Assembly: GCF_014270105.1 (NCBI RefSeq)
Contig: NZ_JACNMF010000001.1
Location: forward strand, 923,560 to 987,559
Direction: 5' to 3'
Length of the DNA stretch: 64,000 nucleotides
Source of the DNA: Hyunsoonleella aquatilis
GTDB taxonomy: Bacteria > Bacteroidota > Bacteroidia > Flavobacteriales > Flavobacteriaceae
The notes beneath the pieces were generated by a model. That model saw only the letters and a list, made by a program, of their open reading frames with translations. It was not told the DNA's origin and searched no databases. Every line of letters starts with the position of its first letter. Position 1 is the first letter of the stretch. Below, piece by piece: positions 16,748-25,664 of this stretch. Both the position numbers and the translations under genes were made by a program.

Positions 16748-17839
16748 TCACCCGTCACCCCTCAACCTAAAAACCTCATAACTCTGATGCACCTGCTTTA
16801 CCGCTTTTTCCGTCCGTTCCGCATGGGTGTCACTGATAAACAGTTGCCCAAAATGTTCATCGTCCACTAATTTAATGATTTGGGTGACGCGTTGCTCGTC
16901 CAACTTGTCAAAAATGTCATCCAATAGTAAAATGGGGTTTACACCACTTTGGGCTTTTATAAAATCGAACTGTGCCAATTTCAAAGCAATCAAAAATGAT
17001 TTTTGTTGGCCTTGGCTTCCAAATTTTTTCACGGGATGTCCCTCAATTTGAAATACCAAATCATCTTTGTGAATGCCTACACTGGTAAATTGCAACGCCC
17101 TATCCTTATTTATATTTTCATTCAAAAGAGTATGTAAATCGTTTTCGGATAAATGGCTTTCATATACCAAATCCACATTTTCTTTCGCATTGCTAATGGT
17201 TTCGTATCGCGACTTAAAAATCGGAATAAACGATTTCAAAAAAGCATCTCGCTTTTCGTAAATCACTGTGCCATATTCCGTTAATTGCGCATTATAAACT
17301 TCCAAAGTATCGCCATTAAACGTATGATTCAAAGCAAAATATTTCAAAAGAGCATTGCGCTGTGCTAATACTTTGTTGTAGTTAATGAGTTGAGTTAAAT
17401 ACTCCTTGTCGCTTTGCGAAATCACGCTATCAATAAATTTACGGCGTGTACTGCTACCTTCAATAATCAAGTCCCTGTCGGCAGGCGAAATAATCACCAA
17501 AGGCAAAAAACCAATGTGGTCACTAAATTTTTCATAGGCCTTGCCGTTGCGTTTAATCACTTTTTTTTGACCACGTTTCAGGCTCACCACAATCTTTTCA
17601 GGTTTATCCTGTTTTTCATAATCGCCGTGGACCATAAAAAAATCTTCATCGTGCTTGATATTCTGTAAAGCCACGGGATTAAAGTAGCTTTTTCCGAAGG
17701 ATAAATGGTAAATCGCGTCCAGTACATTGGTTTTGCCAACCCCGTTATTTCCAACAAAACAGTTTATTTTTTCATTGAAATCAAAAGACTGGCTCTCAAA
17801 ATTTTTATAGTTGACTAAGGACAACGATTTTAAAATCAT
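16748..17839 (-). CDS. recF: DNA replication and repair protein RecF
   Basis: The 363-residue protein is an SMC-like ATPase. It has Walker A GNNGVGKT (residues 30-37), the adjacent [16 protein letters not shown] segment, the signature [16 protein letters not shown] (about 280) and Walker [14 protein letters not shown] (about 305). RecF loads RecA at gaps with RecO and RecR. Length is normal. The neighbours are not dnaA, dnaN or gyrB, so this is not evidence for an origin here. Confidence 0.95.
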   Translation of the reverse strand: MILKSLSLVNYKNFESQSFDFNEKINCFVGNNGVGKTNVLDAIYHLSFGKSYFNPVALQNIKHDEDFFMVHGDYEKQDKPEKIVVSLKRGQKKVIKRNGKAYEKFSDHIGFLPLVIISPADRDLIIEGSSTRRKFIDSVISQSDKEYLTQLINYNKVLAQRNALLKYFALNHTFNGDTLEVYNAQLTEYGTVIYEKRDAFLKSFIPIFKSRYETISNAKENVDLVYESHLSENDLHTLLNENINKDRALQFTSVGIHKDDLVFQIEGHPVKKFGSQGQQKSFLIALKLAQFDFIKAQSGVNPILLLDDIFDKLDEQRVTQIIKLVDDEHFGQLFISDTHAERTEKAVKQVHQSYEVFRLRGDG

Positions 17840-17916
17840 GCAGTTAGCGACTTGATAGGTGTTATTTGAATTTTAACTCAAAAGAAGTGCAAATTATTGA
17901 AAAATAACGAGCTAAT

Positions 17917-17949
17917 TGGTATGTGTTATGTAGAAAAATTATATTTTTG
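17917..17949 (+). promoter_or_regulatory. Promoter of the TPR-ribH transcript
   Basis: TTG at 17917-17919 and TATTTTTG (TAnnTTTG) at 17942-17949 are 22 bases apart. The start codon of the TPR gene follows 29 bases later. Confidence 0.6.
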
Positions 17950-17978
17950 CGCCACGTAAATTTTATTCAGAAAAATAG

Positions 17979-18749
17979 ATGGCTACTTATAAGAAGCGAG
18001 GGTACAAGCCCAAAACCAAAGTTGAAAAGGAGCAAAATATAGAAGAAGGGTCAACAACGGCCGAGGTGTTTAACACGTTGGACGAAACGGCTTCGAAGAC
18101 CGAGGCGTTTGTAGCCAAAAACCAAAAGTATATTTTTATTATTATCGGTATTGTGGCGGTCTTGGTTTTAGGGACTTTGGCTTACAAGGAATATGTGGCC
18201 AAGCCTAAGCAGTTGAATGCTATGAATGATATGTTCCAAGCTCAAAAATTCTTTAACGATGCGGTTAATGGTGTTGAAAAGGATTCGCTTTTTAATTTGG
18301 CTTTGAATGGTGGTGAAGGAAAATTTGGAATGCTTGATATCATTGATGAATACAGCGGTACGCCTGCAGCCAATTTGGCAAGTTACTATGCGGGTACGGC
18401 GTATTTACGTTTGAAGGATTATAAAAATGCGGTAGCTTATTTGAGCGAATTTGAAAGTGACGATGAGGTGTTGGCGCCATTGGCGAAAGGAAATATTGGT
18501 GATGCTTTTGTACAGTTGAACCAACCTGAGGATGCTTTGGAATATTATGAAGAAGCTATTGCACTTCGCGATAATGGATACACCACACCAATGTATTTGT
18601 ACAAGGCAGGAGCTTTGGCATTGGAACTGGGAGAAGCTGATAAAGCATTGACTTATTTCAAACGCATTAAAGAGGATTATCCGCAATCAACCGAAGCTTC
18701 AACGGTTGATGTGTTTATTGGAAAAGCACAGGTTTTAGCTAGCAAATAA
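17979..18749 (+). CDS. Membrane-anchored tetratricopeptide repeat protein
   Basis: The 256-residue protein has a basic N-terminus (KKRGYKPKTKVEKEQ) and one transmembrane helix (about residues 50-68, FIIIGIVAVLVLGTLAYKE). The soluble part holds TPR-like helices, including LASYYAGTAYLRLKDYKNA, DAFVQLNQPEDALEYYEE and ALELGEADKALTYFKRI. The layout resembles the YfgM/TPR_21 family, membrane-tethered adaptors linked to envelope protein folding. Its stop codon is one base before the ribH start, so the two are co-transcribed. The specific partner is unknown. Confidence 0.85.
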   Translation: MATYKKRGYKPKTKVEKEQNIEEGSTTAEVFNTLDETASKTEAFVAKNQKYIFIIIGIVAVLVLGTLAYKEYVAKPKQLNAMNDMFQAQKFFNDAVNGVEKDSLFNLALNGGEGKFGMLDIIDEYSGTPAANLASYYAGTAYLRLKDYKNAVAYLSEFESDDEVLAPLAKGNIGDAFVQLNQPEDALEYYEEAIALRDNGYTTPMYLYKAGALALELGEADKALTYFKRIKEDYPQSTEASTVDVFIGKAQVLASK

Positions 18750-18750
18750 G

Positions 18751-19236
18751 ATGGCTACTGAAAATAAAAATTTATCGGACTACGATAAAACTGCAATCCC
18801 AAACGCGAATAAATTTCGGTTTGGGATTGTTGTTTCAGAGTGGAACGAAAGCATCACTGAAGCCCTATATCAAGGAGCTTATGGCACTTTAGTTGAGAAT
18901 GGCGTATTGCCTGGGAATATCGTTCGTTGGAATGTTCCTGGGAGTTTTGAATTGATTTACGGTTGCAAAAAAATGCAGGAACAGATGGTCAACGCTGTGA
19001 TTGCCATCGGAAGTGTGATACAAGGGGAAACCAAGCATTTTGATTTTGTGTGCGAGGCTGTATCTCAAGGTATAAAAGACTTAAATGTGATGCGCGAAAC
19101 CCCTGTAATTTTCTGCGTACTTACTGACAATACAATACAACAAGCACAAGACCGTTCCGGCGGAAAGCATGGCAATAAGGGTACCGAAGCGGCCATAGCA
19201 GCAATCCAAATGGCCGAACTTCGCAAAAACAGTTAG
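18751..19236 (+). CDS. ribH: 6,7-dimethyl-8-ribityllumazine synthase
   Basis: The 161-residue protein carries the lumazine synthase signatures FGIVVSEWNESITEALYQGA, VPGSFELIYGCKKM and AIGSVIQGETKHFDFVCEAV (with the catalytic His), plus CVLTDNTIQQAQDRSGGKHGN. It condenses ribulose-derived dihydroxybutanone phosphate with the pyrimidine amine in riboflavin synthesis. Length is normal. No FMN riboswitch is visible upstream, and the gene is read with the TPR gene one base ahead. Confidence 0.96.
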   Translation: MATENKNLSDYDKTAIPNANKFRFGIVVSEWNESITEALYQGAYGTLVENGVLPGNIVRWNVPGSFELIYGCKKMQEQMVNAVIAIGSVIQGETKHFDFVCEAVSQGIKDLNVMRETPVIFCVLTDNTIQQAQDRSGGKHGNKGTEAAIAAIQMAELRKNS

Positions 19237-19356
19237 CAGTATACAGTTACACTTTAGAATATCCGTCATCCACCTTTTTGTTAACATTTTTTAGCAATCC
19301 ACCCCCGTTTTTCTGTGGTTTTTTGAGTATTTTTGAGGGATTAGGAATGGTACATT

Positions 19357-19590
19357 TTGTTCGGTCAACGCAAACATAAACGGTTTAATTATCAGCCTCG
19401 ATTTTCAAAGGAAAATCAAGATGATGTCAATGTGGAGGAGGATACAACGGAAACGGAATTTGTGTCTAAATGGCGGCAACAAAGTGGCAACAAAATTAGG
19501 ATGAGAGGCATTCTGCCCTTTCGGACATTAATCCTGATTTTGGTACTATTATTGATTTGCATGTACTTATTGGAGAAAAATTACATGTAA
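19357..19590 (+). CDS. Small basic single-pass membrane protein
   Basis: The 77-residue frame has a basic, aromatic N-terminus (GQRKHKRFNYQPRF), an acidic middle, and a C-terminal transmembrane helix (about residues 53-72, FRTLILILVLLLICMYLLE). The only in-frame start candidates are TTG at 19357 and ATT just before it. An AGGA at 19343 sits at good spacing for the TTG. The N-terminus resembles that of the next gene (KNKKFSYTPRYY), so both may belong to one small membrane family that lies between ribH and mutL. Function unknown. Confidence 0.7.
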   Translation: MFGQRKHKRFNYQPRFSKENQDDVNVEEDTTETEFVSKWRQQSGNKIRMRGILPFRTLILILVLLLICMYLLEKNYM

Positions 19591-19607
19591 ATTAAAATTT
19601 GGACACC

Positions 19608-19892
19608 ATGGGACTTTTAAAATTAAGAAAGAACAAGAAATTTAGTTATACGCCTCGCTACTACGACGATAAAGGCGAAGGCAGTCCTTTCGAAATCAAG
19701 CATAAGTTTGATGAGCACAGGACAACTGTAGGCTCAAATAAAGGCTTAAAAGGTAAATTTATTAATGCCATTAATGACTATAAACACAACGAAAATAGGG
19801 AAGCTAATCGTAGGGTTTTAATCATTGTTGCGATTCTTATTCTTATCTTTTTATTCATAATCGGTTTCGATTTATCTATTTTCTTTTCGTAA
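19608..19892 (+). CDS. Small membrane protein (often mislabelled riboflavin synthase beta)
   Basis: The protein of about 94 residues begins at the ATG at 19608 (MGLLKLRKNKKFSYTPRYYD). A TTG three codons upstream is a weaker option. It has a basic N-terminus, a charged middle and a C-terminal transmembrane helix (about residues 70-88). It has no similarity to lumazine or riboflavin synthase, although proteins of this type have been labelled so in public annotations, probably because of the ribH neighbour. Its stop codon lies 7 bases before the mutL ATG. Function unknown. Confidence 0.8.
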   Translation: MGLLKLRKNKKFSYTPRYYDDKGEGSPFEIKHKFDEHRTTVGSNKGLKGKFINAINDYKHNENREANRRVLIIVAILILIFLFIIGFDLSIFFS

Positions 19893-19899
19893 ATAATTG

Positions 19900-21756
19900 A
19901 TGGCAGACATTATACAACTCTTACCTGACCATGTAGCGAATCAAATTGCCGCCGGTGAAGTTGTACAACGTCCGGCTTCGGTTGTGAAGGAACTTTTGGA
20001 AAATGCGATTGACGCTGGTGCAGAAACCATCAAACTGATTGTAAAAGACGCGGGGAAAACCTTAATCCAAGTTATTGATGATGGCAGGGGAATGAGCGTT
20101 ACTGATGCCAGATTGAGCTTTGAGCGTCATGCCACTTCAAAAATCCGTAATGCGGACGATTTATTTCACCTGAATACCAAAGGGTTTCGGGGCGAGGCTT
20201 TGGCCAGCATAGCCGCCATTGCCCATGTGGAACTCAAAACCAAACAGGAACACGACGATGTAGGAACTGCCATCGTTATTGAAGGTAGCGAAGTTGCTTC
20301 ACAAGATGTGGTGGTGACTCCAAAAGGCACTTCAATTTCTGTGAAAAACCTATTTTTCAATATTCCAGCAAGGCGAAATTTTTTAAAGTCGAATGCTGTG
20401 GAGTTACGTCACATTAATGATGAGTTCCATCGTGTTGCTTTAGCGCATCCTACGATTCGTTTTGTGATGTTCAATAATGGTAGTGAAAATTTCAATTTGC
20501 CCATAGGTAATTATCGGCAGCGTATCGTGAACATTTTCGGAAATAAAACCAATGAAAAATTGGTGCCGGTGGATGAAGATACCGAAGTATTGAAGATTTC
20601 AGGATTTGTTGGAAAACCAGAGTTTGCTAAGAAAACCCGAGGCGAACAATACTTTTTTGTCAACAACCGATTTATAAAAAGCGCCTATCTTAACCACGCA
20701 ATTTTATCGGCTTACGAGGGTTTATTGAAAAATGGTACTCATCCCAGTTATTTTTTAAATTTAACGGTTGACCCGCAGTCCATCGATATCAATATACATC
20801 CGACCAAAACAGAGATCAAGTTTGATGACGAGCATACGTTGTACGCCATTTTACGGTCGTCCGTAAAACACAGTTTGGGGCAATTTAATATTGCGCCTGT
20901 TTTGGATTTTGAAAGGGATGCAAGTTTGGATACGCCTTATGGTTTGAAGAATGAAATGGCGCAAACGCCTAAAATTGAAGTGGATAGAAACTTCAATCCA
21001 TTTTCGGATACCAAAACCACAAAAAGTGGGAATGGATCTGTTAGTTTTACAAAGCAACCCATAGAAAATTGGGAAAGTTTGTACGTTGGATTGGAATCCA
21101 AGGGCACGGTTTCCCAAAATGATTTTTCAGAAGTTCAGTTTGAAAGTGAAGAAACCACTGGGGCTTTGTTTGAAGAAAGGGGGACTGCAGAAACAGCCAA
21201 TTCTACCTATCAGCTTCACAATAAATATATTATCAGCGCCCTAAAATCTGGAATGTTGGTGATCGACCAGCATCGTGCGCACCAGCGTATTTTGTATGAG
21301 GATTTTCTTCGTGATATTACCGTGAAAGAGGGGGTAAGCCAGCAATTGTTGTTTCCTTTGGAGTTGAGTTTTTCATCTCAAGAACTCGAAATTCTGTTGC
21401 AGTTGAAGGCCGATTTGGAGCATACGGGATTTGTGTTTTCAAACCTGACGGAGGATTTCATTGAAATAAAGGGAGTTCCTGTAACAGTGCCAGAAAGCGA
21501 GATCTCCATTATTTTAGATCAGTTGATCAGCGATGTACAAAATGAAGTTCCTGACGCTAATTTTAGTGCCACGGACTTATTGGCAAAATCCATGGCGAAA
21601 AGTTTAGCCATAAAGACTGGACAGTCGTTAAAAAAGGACGAACAAGAGCATATTGTAAACAAACTATTTGCATGTAAAGAGCCAAACGTATCGCCTACTA
21701 ATAGGGTTACATTTATTACTATTGGTACCGACGAGTTGGATAAAAGGTTTATTTAA
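19900..21756 (+). CDS. mutL: DNA mismatch repair protein MutL
   Basis: The protein of about 618 residues starts at the ATG at 19900. The GHKL ATPase has all motifs: ENAIDAGAE, DDGRGMS, TKGFRGEALASIAA and TPKGTSISVKNLFFN. A transducer domain, a variable linker (about 330-430) and a C-terminal dimerisation domain follow. The C-terminal endonuclease motif is altered: DQHRAHQRILYE in place of DQHAxxExxxxE. The metal-binding C-P-H-x-R-P segment reads SPTNRVTF. Nicking activity is therefore doubtful. It follows two small membrane protein genes and is followed closely by two rhomboid genes. Confidence 0.95.
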   Translation: MADIIQLLPDHVANQIAAGEVVQRPASVVKELLENAIDAGAETIKLIVKDAGKTLIQVIDDGRGMSVTDARLSFERHATSKIRNADDLFHLNTKGFRGEALASIAAIAHVELKTKQEHDDVGTAIVIEGSEVASQDVVVTPKGTSISVKNLFFNIPARRNFLKSNAVELRHINDEFHRVALAHPTIRFVMFNNGSENFNLPIGNYRQRIVNIFGNKTNEKLVPVDEDTEVLKISGFVGKPEFAKKTRGEQYFFVNNRFIKSAYLNHAILSAYEGLLKNGTHPSYFLNLTVDPQSIDINIHPTKTEIKFDDEHTLYAILRSSVKHSLGQFNIAPVLDFERDASLDTPYGLKNEMAQTPKIEVDRNFNPFSDTKTTKSGNGSVSFTKQPIENWESLYVGLESKGTVSQNDFSEVQFESEETTGALFEERGTAETANSTYQLHNKYIISALKSGMLVIDQHRAHQRILYEDFLRDITVKEGVSQQLLFPLELSFSSQELEILLQLKADLEHTGFVFSNLTEDFIEIKGVPVTVPESEISIILDQLISDVQNEVPDANFSATDLLAKSMAKSLAIKTGQSLKKDEQEHIVNKLFACKEPNVSPTNRVTFITIGTDELDKRFI

Positions 21757-21759
21757 GTT

Positions 21760-22512
21760 ATGATGAGGATTACGGATACAGTAAAGCATTTATTGATTAT
21801 CAATGTGATAATGTTTGTTGGTAGTTTGATTGTTGGAAACGTTGCCTTCGATAGTCTTTCCATTTGGTTTTATGAGAATGATAATTTTAGGCCTTGGCAA
21901 GTCATAACGCATATGTTTATGCACAGTCAAACATTCATTCCTCATATCATTTTCAATATGCTTGGGATTTGGATGTTTGGTAGTCCGTTGGAACAAATAT
22001 GGGGCAGAAATAAGTTTTTGTTTTTCTATTTTTCATGTGGTTTAGGTGCGGTTTTTTTGCCTTTTGTCATTGATTATTTTAGATTTAGTTCTTTGATAGC
22101 ACCCCTAGTGGAAAATGGTTTTGAAAAGGATTATATTTTGTCTGTTTTAAACGAGGGAAATGTTGATACAAGGTGGAAAGGAATCATTGGGGAAGATAAT
22201 TTAAACAAATTAGCCCGCATATTTTTTGGGTCTGGTTTGGGAGCTTCAGGCTGTTTGATGGGGTTGCTTGTAGCATTTGGGATGTATTTTCCAAATAGCG
22301 AATTAATGTTGATATTTCTGCCTATTCCTATTAAGGCCAAGATTTTTATTCCTCTATTATTGGCCTACGAAATCATCTCTGGAATTACTGGAGGAACTTC
22401 CATGTTTGGTGTTAGCGTGGCTCATTTTGCACACGTTGGAGGTGCACTAACAGGTCTTATCATTGCATGGTACTGGAAAAAAAACCAGTTTAACCAAAAC
22501 CGTTGGTATTAA
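21760..22512 (+). CDS. Rhomboid family intramembrane serine protease (first of a pair)
   Basis: The 250-residue polytopic protein has a rhomboid core: ITHMFMHSQTF with a HIIFNMLGIWMFG helix, the catalytic serine in GLGASGCLMGLL (about residue 165), and the catalytic histidine in VAHFAHVGGALTG (about 225). A loop insertion of some 50 polar residues (about 113-160) separates two of the helices. Rhomboids cleave membrane protein helices; the substrate is unknown. The gene begins 3 bases after mutL and directly abuts the second rhomboid gene, so all three are co-transcribed. Confidence 0.9.
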   Translation: MMRITDTVKHLLIINVIMFVGSLIVGNVAFDSLSIWFYENDNFRPWQVITHMFMHSQTFIPHIIFNMLGIWMFGSPLEQIWGRNKFLFFYFSCGLGAVFLPFVIDYFRFSSLIAPLVENGFEKDYILSVLNEGNVDTRWKGIIGEDNLNKLARIFFGSGLGASGCLMGLLVAFGMYFPNSELMLIFLPIPIKAKIFIPLLLAYEIISGITGGTSMFGVSVAHFAHVGGALTGLIIAWYWKKNQFNQNRWY

Positions 22513-23382
22513 ATGGCAACTTTAAATCAGGATATAAAAGATAAGCTACAACGACTTAATGCGCTAGAAAAGCTGATTGTTGTCAATCTGGCCATTTTTG
22601 TTTTGGGGTATTTATTGAAGATTATCTTTGGTTTGCCCAGTGAATCAAGTTTATCATGGCTAGAATTACCTAGTACATTTAGTAATTTCATTTTGAAACC
22701 TTGGAGCATTGTTACCTATGCCTTTACCCACTATGGATTATGGCATTTTGCAATCAATATGCTATGGTTATATTTTATCGGGCGTATGTTTCTGAATTTG
22801 TTTTCGCCCAAAATGGCACTTAACATTTACTTTTTGGGAGCCATTTGTGGGGGGCTGATATTTTTGCTGGCCTATGACTTTCTGCCAAACAGCCGTGCGA
22901 ATTCACAGCTGGTAGGAGCCTCGGCCTCGGTTAGGGCGTTGCTAATTTTTCTATGTGCCTATATGCCAAACCAAGAGGTGCGTATTTTTACATTCAACAT
23001 TAAGCTTTGGTACATTGGATTGGCCATTATAATTTTGGATGTCATTGGGCTTTCCGGTGGAAACGCGGGAGGCAATTTAGCGCATTTGGGTGGTGCCGTG
23101 TTGGGCTATGCGTACGCCAAGCAATTACAGAAAGGCCATGATATTGGAAAGGGCTTTGAGAAGTTTATGGATGGCTTTTTTGGGTTATTTAAATTTAAAA
23201 AGAAAGGCCCTTTAAAAACGGTTCATAAAAATAAATCTAAGGTTGGGGGTTATACTAAAGCTGATTTTAATGAGTTTAACAATCAAAAGAAAATTGATGT
23301 TATACTGGATAAGATTAGTAAAAGTGGTTATGACAGCCTTACCGCAGAGGAAAAGGATTTCTTGTTCCGGGCAGGTAAATAA
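22513..23382 (+). CDS. Rhomboid family intramembrane serine protease (second of a pair)
   Basis: The 289-residue protein has rhomboid signatures: TYAFTHYGLWHFAINMLWLY, the catalytic serine in LVGASASVRALL (about residue 137), and histidine in NLAHLGGAVLGY (about 195). A cytoplasmic tail after about residue 205 is Lys-rich (FKFKKKGPLKT) and ends in a short helical domain (DVILDKISKSGYDSLTAEE) resembling the C-terminal motif of other Bacteroidota rhomboids. It starts at the first base after the first rhomboid stop. The two proteins differ enough in sequence that they are not a recent duplication. Confidence 0.9.
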   Translation: MATLNQDIKDKLQRLNALEKLIVVNLAIFVLGYLLKIIFGLPSESSLSWLELPSTFSNFILKPWSIVTYAFTHYGLWHFAINMLWLYFIGRMFLNLFSPKMALNIYFLGAICGGLIFLLAYDFLPNSRANSQLVGASASVRALLIFLCAYMPNQEVRIFTFNIKLWYIGLAIIILDVIGLSGGNAGGNLAHLGGAVLGYAYAKQLQKGHDIGKGFEKFMDGFFGLFKFKKKGPLKTVHKNKSKVGGYTKADFNEFNNQKKIDVILDKISKSGYDSLTAEEKDFLFRAGK

Positions 23383-23446
23383 TGTTCGCATAATTTGCAA
23401 TTGGAAACATCCTTAATTAACTTCGGTCTACCAGCCAATCTTCAAT

Positions 23447-24472
23447 ATGCGAAAGCTAAAATTTTTTGATAAAATTCTTTGGTTCTTTAACAGGGTAGTG
23501 GCCGTGCTTCTTCTGCTGTCATTTGTGTTGCCTTTTTTGCCTCCAAAGACATTTTCGGTATTGTCGGTTTTAAGTTTGGGTGTTGCTTTCCTCATTATCG
23601 TAAATGTGATGTTCTTTTTATATTGGTTGGGTACATTGAAACGAAAATTTATGTTGTCTCTGGTAGTACTGGCCATTGGTTATTTTTCATTTGGATCGCT
23701 CTATAAATTTTCGGCTTCAAAAAAAGAAAGCTCCCCCAATAATTTTAAGGTGATGAACTACAATGTGCGCCTATTCAATTTGTATGAATGGATTCCTGAA
23801 AAAGGAATTGAGACTAAAATGGTTGATTTAATAAAAAGTGAAGCACCACATATTTTGAGTTTACAAGAATATCATCCACATAAAAATATAGACCTGTCTT
23901 TTTACAAGTACAAATATGAAAAGCTGTCAGGAAAGAAAACCAAATACGGCCAGGCGATTTTTTCTCAGTTTCCTATTATAAATTCTGGCTCCATTGAATT
24001 TCCTAGTACCTCAAACAACGCCATTTTTGCCGATGTTGTATATAAAAAAGACACAATAAGGGTTTATAACATTCATTTGGAATCTATGCGTATTGATACC
24101 AAAGTGGAAAATCTAAAAAAAGAGGATTCCGAGCGCCTGTTCAAGCGAATAGGCACCACCTTTAAAATGCAACAATTTCAAACGGAACTCTTTTTGATGC
24201 ACAAAAAACAGTGTAAATACAAAATGGTGATCTGTGGCGATTTTAACAATACCGCATTCTCCTACGTCTATCGAAAAATAAGAGGAAATTTAAATGATAC
24301 CTTTAAGGAAGCCGGGAATGGTTTTGGGCGCACCTATCATTTCCAATTCTTTCCCATTCGGATAGACTTTATTTTGAGTGATGAGAGTTTTGAGGTGAAT
24401 GGGTTTAAAACCTATGATGAGCATTATTCTGATCATTATCCGATTATGACGACCTTGAGTCTGGTGGAGTAG
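23447..24472 (+). CDS. Membrane-anchored endonuclease/exonuclease/phosphatase family protein
   Basis: The 341-residue protein has two to three N-terminal transmembrane helices (about residues 10-90). An EEP-fold domain follows with MNYNVRLFNLYEW, the metal-binding Glu in ILSLQEYHP, CGDFNNTAFSYVYR and the final YSDHYPIMTTL. The fold includes nucleases, phospholipases and phosphoinositide phosphatases, and the substrate cannot be deduced. The gene lies 64 bases after the second rhomboid and is probably the end of the mutL-rhomboid transcript. Confidence 0.87.
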   Translation: MRKLKFFDKILWFFNRVVAVLLLLSFVLPFLPPKTFSVLSVLSLGVAFLIIVNVMFFLYWLGTLKRKFMLSLVVLAIGYFSFGSLYKFSASKKESSPNNFKVMNYNVRLFNLYEWIPEKGIETKMVDLIKSEAPHILSLQEYHPHKNIDLSFYKYKYEKLSGKKTKYGQAIFSQFPIINSGSIEFPSTSNNAIFADVVYKKDTIRVYNIHLESMRIDTKVENLKKEDSERLFKRIGTTFKMQQFQTELFLMHKKQCKYKMVICGDFNNTAFSYVYRKIRGNLNDTFKEAGNGFGRTYHFQFFPIRIDFILSDESFEVNGFKTYDEHYSDHYPIMTTLSLVE

Positions 24473-24573
24473 TCCCAGTCACAGTTTACAGTCTCAGTCT
24501 AAATTTAGAATTTAAGATTCAAGTTTTCTTTTTGTTGAAAATTATTGGAAGTAGTGGAGCTATCCGAACTAAT

Positions 24574-24628
24574 GCTTTGCGCCTCTGCGTCCCTGCCTGC
24601 CGGCAGGCAGGTTTACGCGAGATTTTTA
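24574..24628. repeat. TTTGCGCCTCTGCGTC repeat carrying a palindromic insert
   Basis: The sequence TTTGCGCCTCTGCGTCCCTGC is followed by the palindrome CCTGCCTGCCGGCAGGCAGG (24593-24612) and then by TTTACGCGAGATTTT. A second copy at 52709-52740 has the same outer parts (TTTGCGCCTTGGCGTC ... TGCGAGAAAATTTT) but lacks the palindrome. The difference suggests a small mobile palindrome inserted in a dispersed repeat. Confidence 0.65.
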
Positions 24629-24934
24629 CATAAACGAGCAATCCACAACATCTGAAACAATATGAATGACCAAGCCCAACCCAACCAAACGGGATTTTTT
24701 CGGAATGCACAAAAAGACATAAAACAAAATTGCAAAGTAGGAGTGGAGGGGGTGGAAGCCAATACTGCATCTGTTTGGGTCAAAAATCGGGTCGGCCAAC
24801 AAATGATCCACATCAATGAGCATACCCGCTAGCATCACAAGGTATGCATACTTCCATTTCGATTTAAAAAAGAGAAGGGCAACCGCCAAAGGCAACAAAA
24901 GGTGACAGCCATAATGGGCAATCGGTTGGAGCAT
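24626..24934 (-). CDS. DUF6122 family membrane protein
   Basis: The 102-residue protein begins MLQPIAHYGCHLLLPL and has three hydrophobic segments. Conserved polar residues (HYGCH, IDVDHLLADPIFDPNRC, GFHPLHS, HIVSDVVDC) lie in a pattern like that of small membrane-bound metal-dependent hydrolases of the YdjM/DUF457 type. The clustered His and Asp residues suggest a metal site. No substrate is known. It overlaps the wbqC-like gene by one base, so the two are coupled. Confidence 0.82.
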   Translation of the reverse strand: MLQPIAHYGCHLLLPLAVALLFFKSKWKYAYLVMLAGMLIDVDHLLADPIFDPNRCSIGFHPLHSYFAILFYVFLCIPKKSRLVGLGLVIHIVSDVVDCSFM

Positions 24935-25557
24935 TACTCAAAAATTAGCGTTTGAGATTCCAAATAATTCATTGCATTTGGTCCCTCGTTAAACAACAGG
25001 TCTAAAATACTCAAATTGGGAATAAAACCGTGTTTATTTTCAAATACCTGGGTGTACGTTTCAAAATCGAAACTATAAGATTTCTTTGCATTTACGAGAT
25101 ATCTGAAATCACTTTTGTTACCGATTTCTTTTTCAAAAGAAGCCGTTTTGGAATAATCTATTTCCAATTGCAAACATTCGCAAATCACTTCAAAACATTT
25201 CAGGTTAAAGTCCATAAGATAAGTGGCCTCTTCAAAAAACAAATGCTTAAGCTCGTCCTCATAAAATTCAAAAAAGGGAGAGGTGCGGTATGCAGATTCC
25301 AGAGATTTCCAATGGTTTAATTGCCATCTATCTGCATTGAAAATTTCAACTTCGCTGTACTTTTGTCGGTTTTTTTGCGAGAAAATAACAGGAATATTAA
25401 GCGACAATTTTCCATTGGCACCATAAATATAAGTGCGATTTCGATAGGTTTGTTTTACGAAATTGTCAAAAACCTCAAAGGTTATATTTCGTGCATTAGC
25501 TAAGGCCACAAAATGCGCAATGTTTGGGAAATATGTGGGGTGTATTACAATGCTCAT
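24934..25557 (-). CDS. WbqC-like family protein
   Basis: The protein of about 207 residues starts with SIVIHPTYFPNIAHFVAL, the WbqC signature. It also has the family middle segment ANGKLSLNIPV and YSEVEIFNADRWQLNHWKSLESAYRTSPFFEFY. Another ATG three codons upstream (25566) is formed inside the intergenic repeat, so 25557 is preferred. WbqC proteins occur in O-antigen and lipid gene sets, but in Flavobacteriia they often sit next to the signal peptidase gene, as here. The activity is unknown. Confidence 0.87.
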   Translation of the reverse strand: MSIVIHPTYFPNIAHFVALANARNITFEVFDNFVKQTYRNRTYIYGANGKLSLNIPVIFSQKNRQKYSEVEIFNADRWQLNHWKSLESAYRTSPFFEFYEDELKHLFFEEATYLMDFNLKCFEVICECLQLEIDYSKTASFEKEIGNKSDFRYLVNAKKSYSFDFETYTQVFENKHGFIPNLSILDLLFNEGPNAMNYLESQTLIFE

Positions 25558-25560
25558 AGT

Positions 25561-25637
25561 TGTCATTCCGGCGAAGGCAGGAATCCACTTTAATTACTAC
25601 ACTTTTGTTTGAGATACCTGCCTTAGCAGGAATGACA
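25561..25637. repeat. TGTCATTCC inverted-repeat element
   Basis: The arms TGTCATTCCGGCGAAGGCAGG (25561-25581) and its imperfect complement (25617-25637) are separated by about 35 bases. This is the GTCATTCC...GGAATGACA type of dispersed flavobacterial repeat. Relatives lie at 48111-48134 and 52087-52149. Confidence 0.75.
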
Positions 25638-25664
25638 GTCACAATCTTAAGATATTTTTAAAGG

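Noticed and set aside
21760-23382. Recent tandem duplication of rhomboid genes
   Set aside because: The two proteins share only core motifs and differ in loops and tails, so the pair is old.
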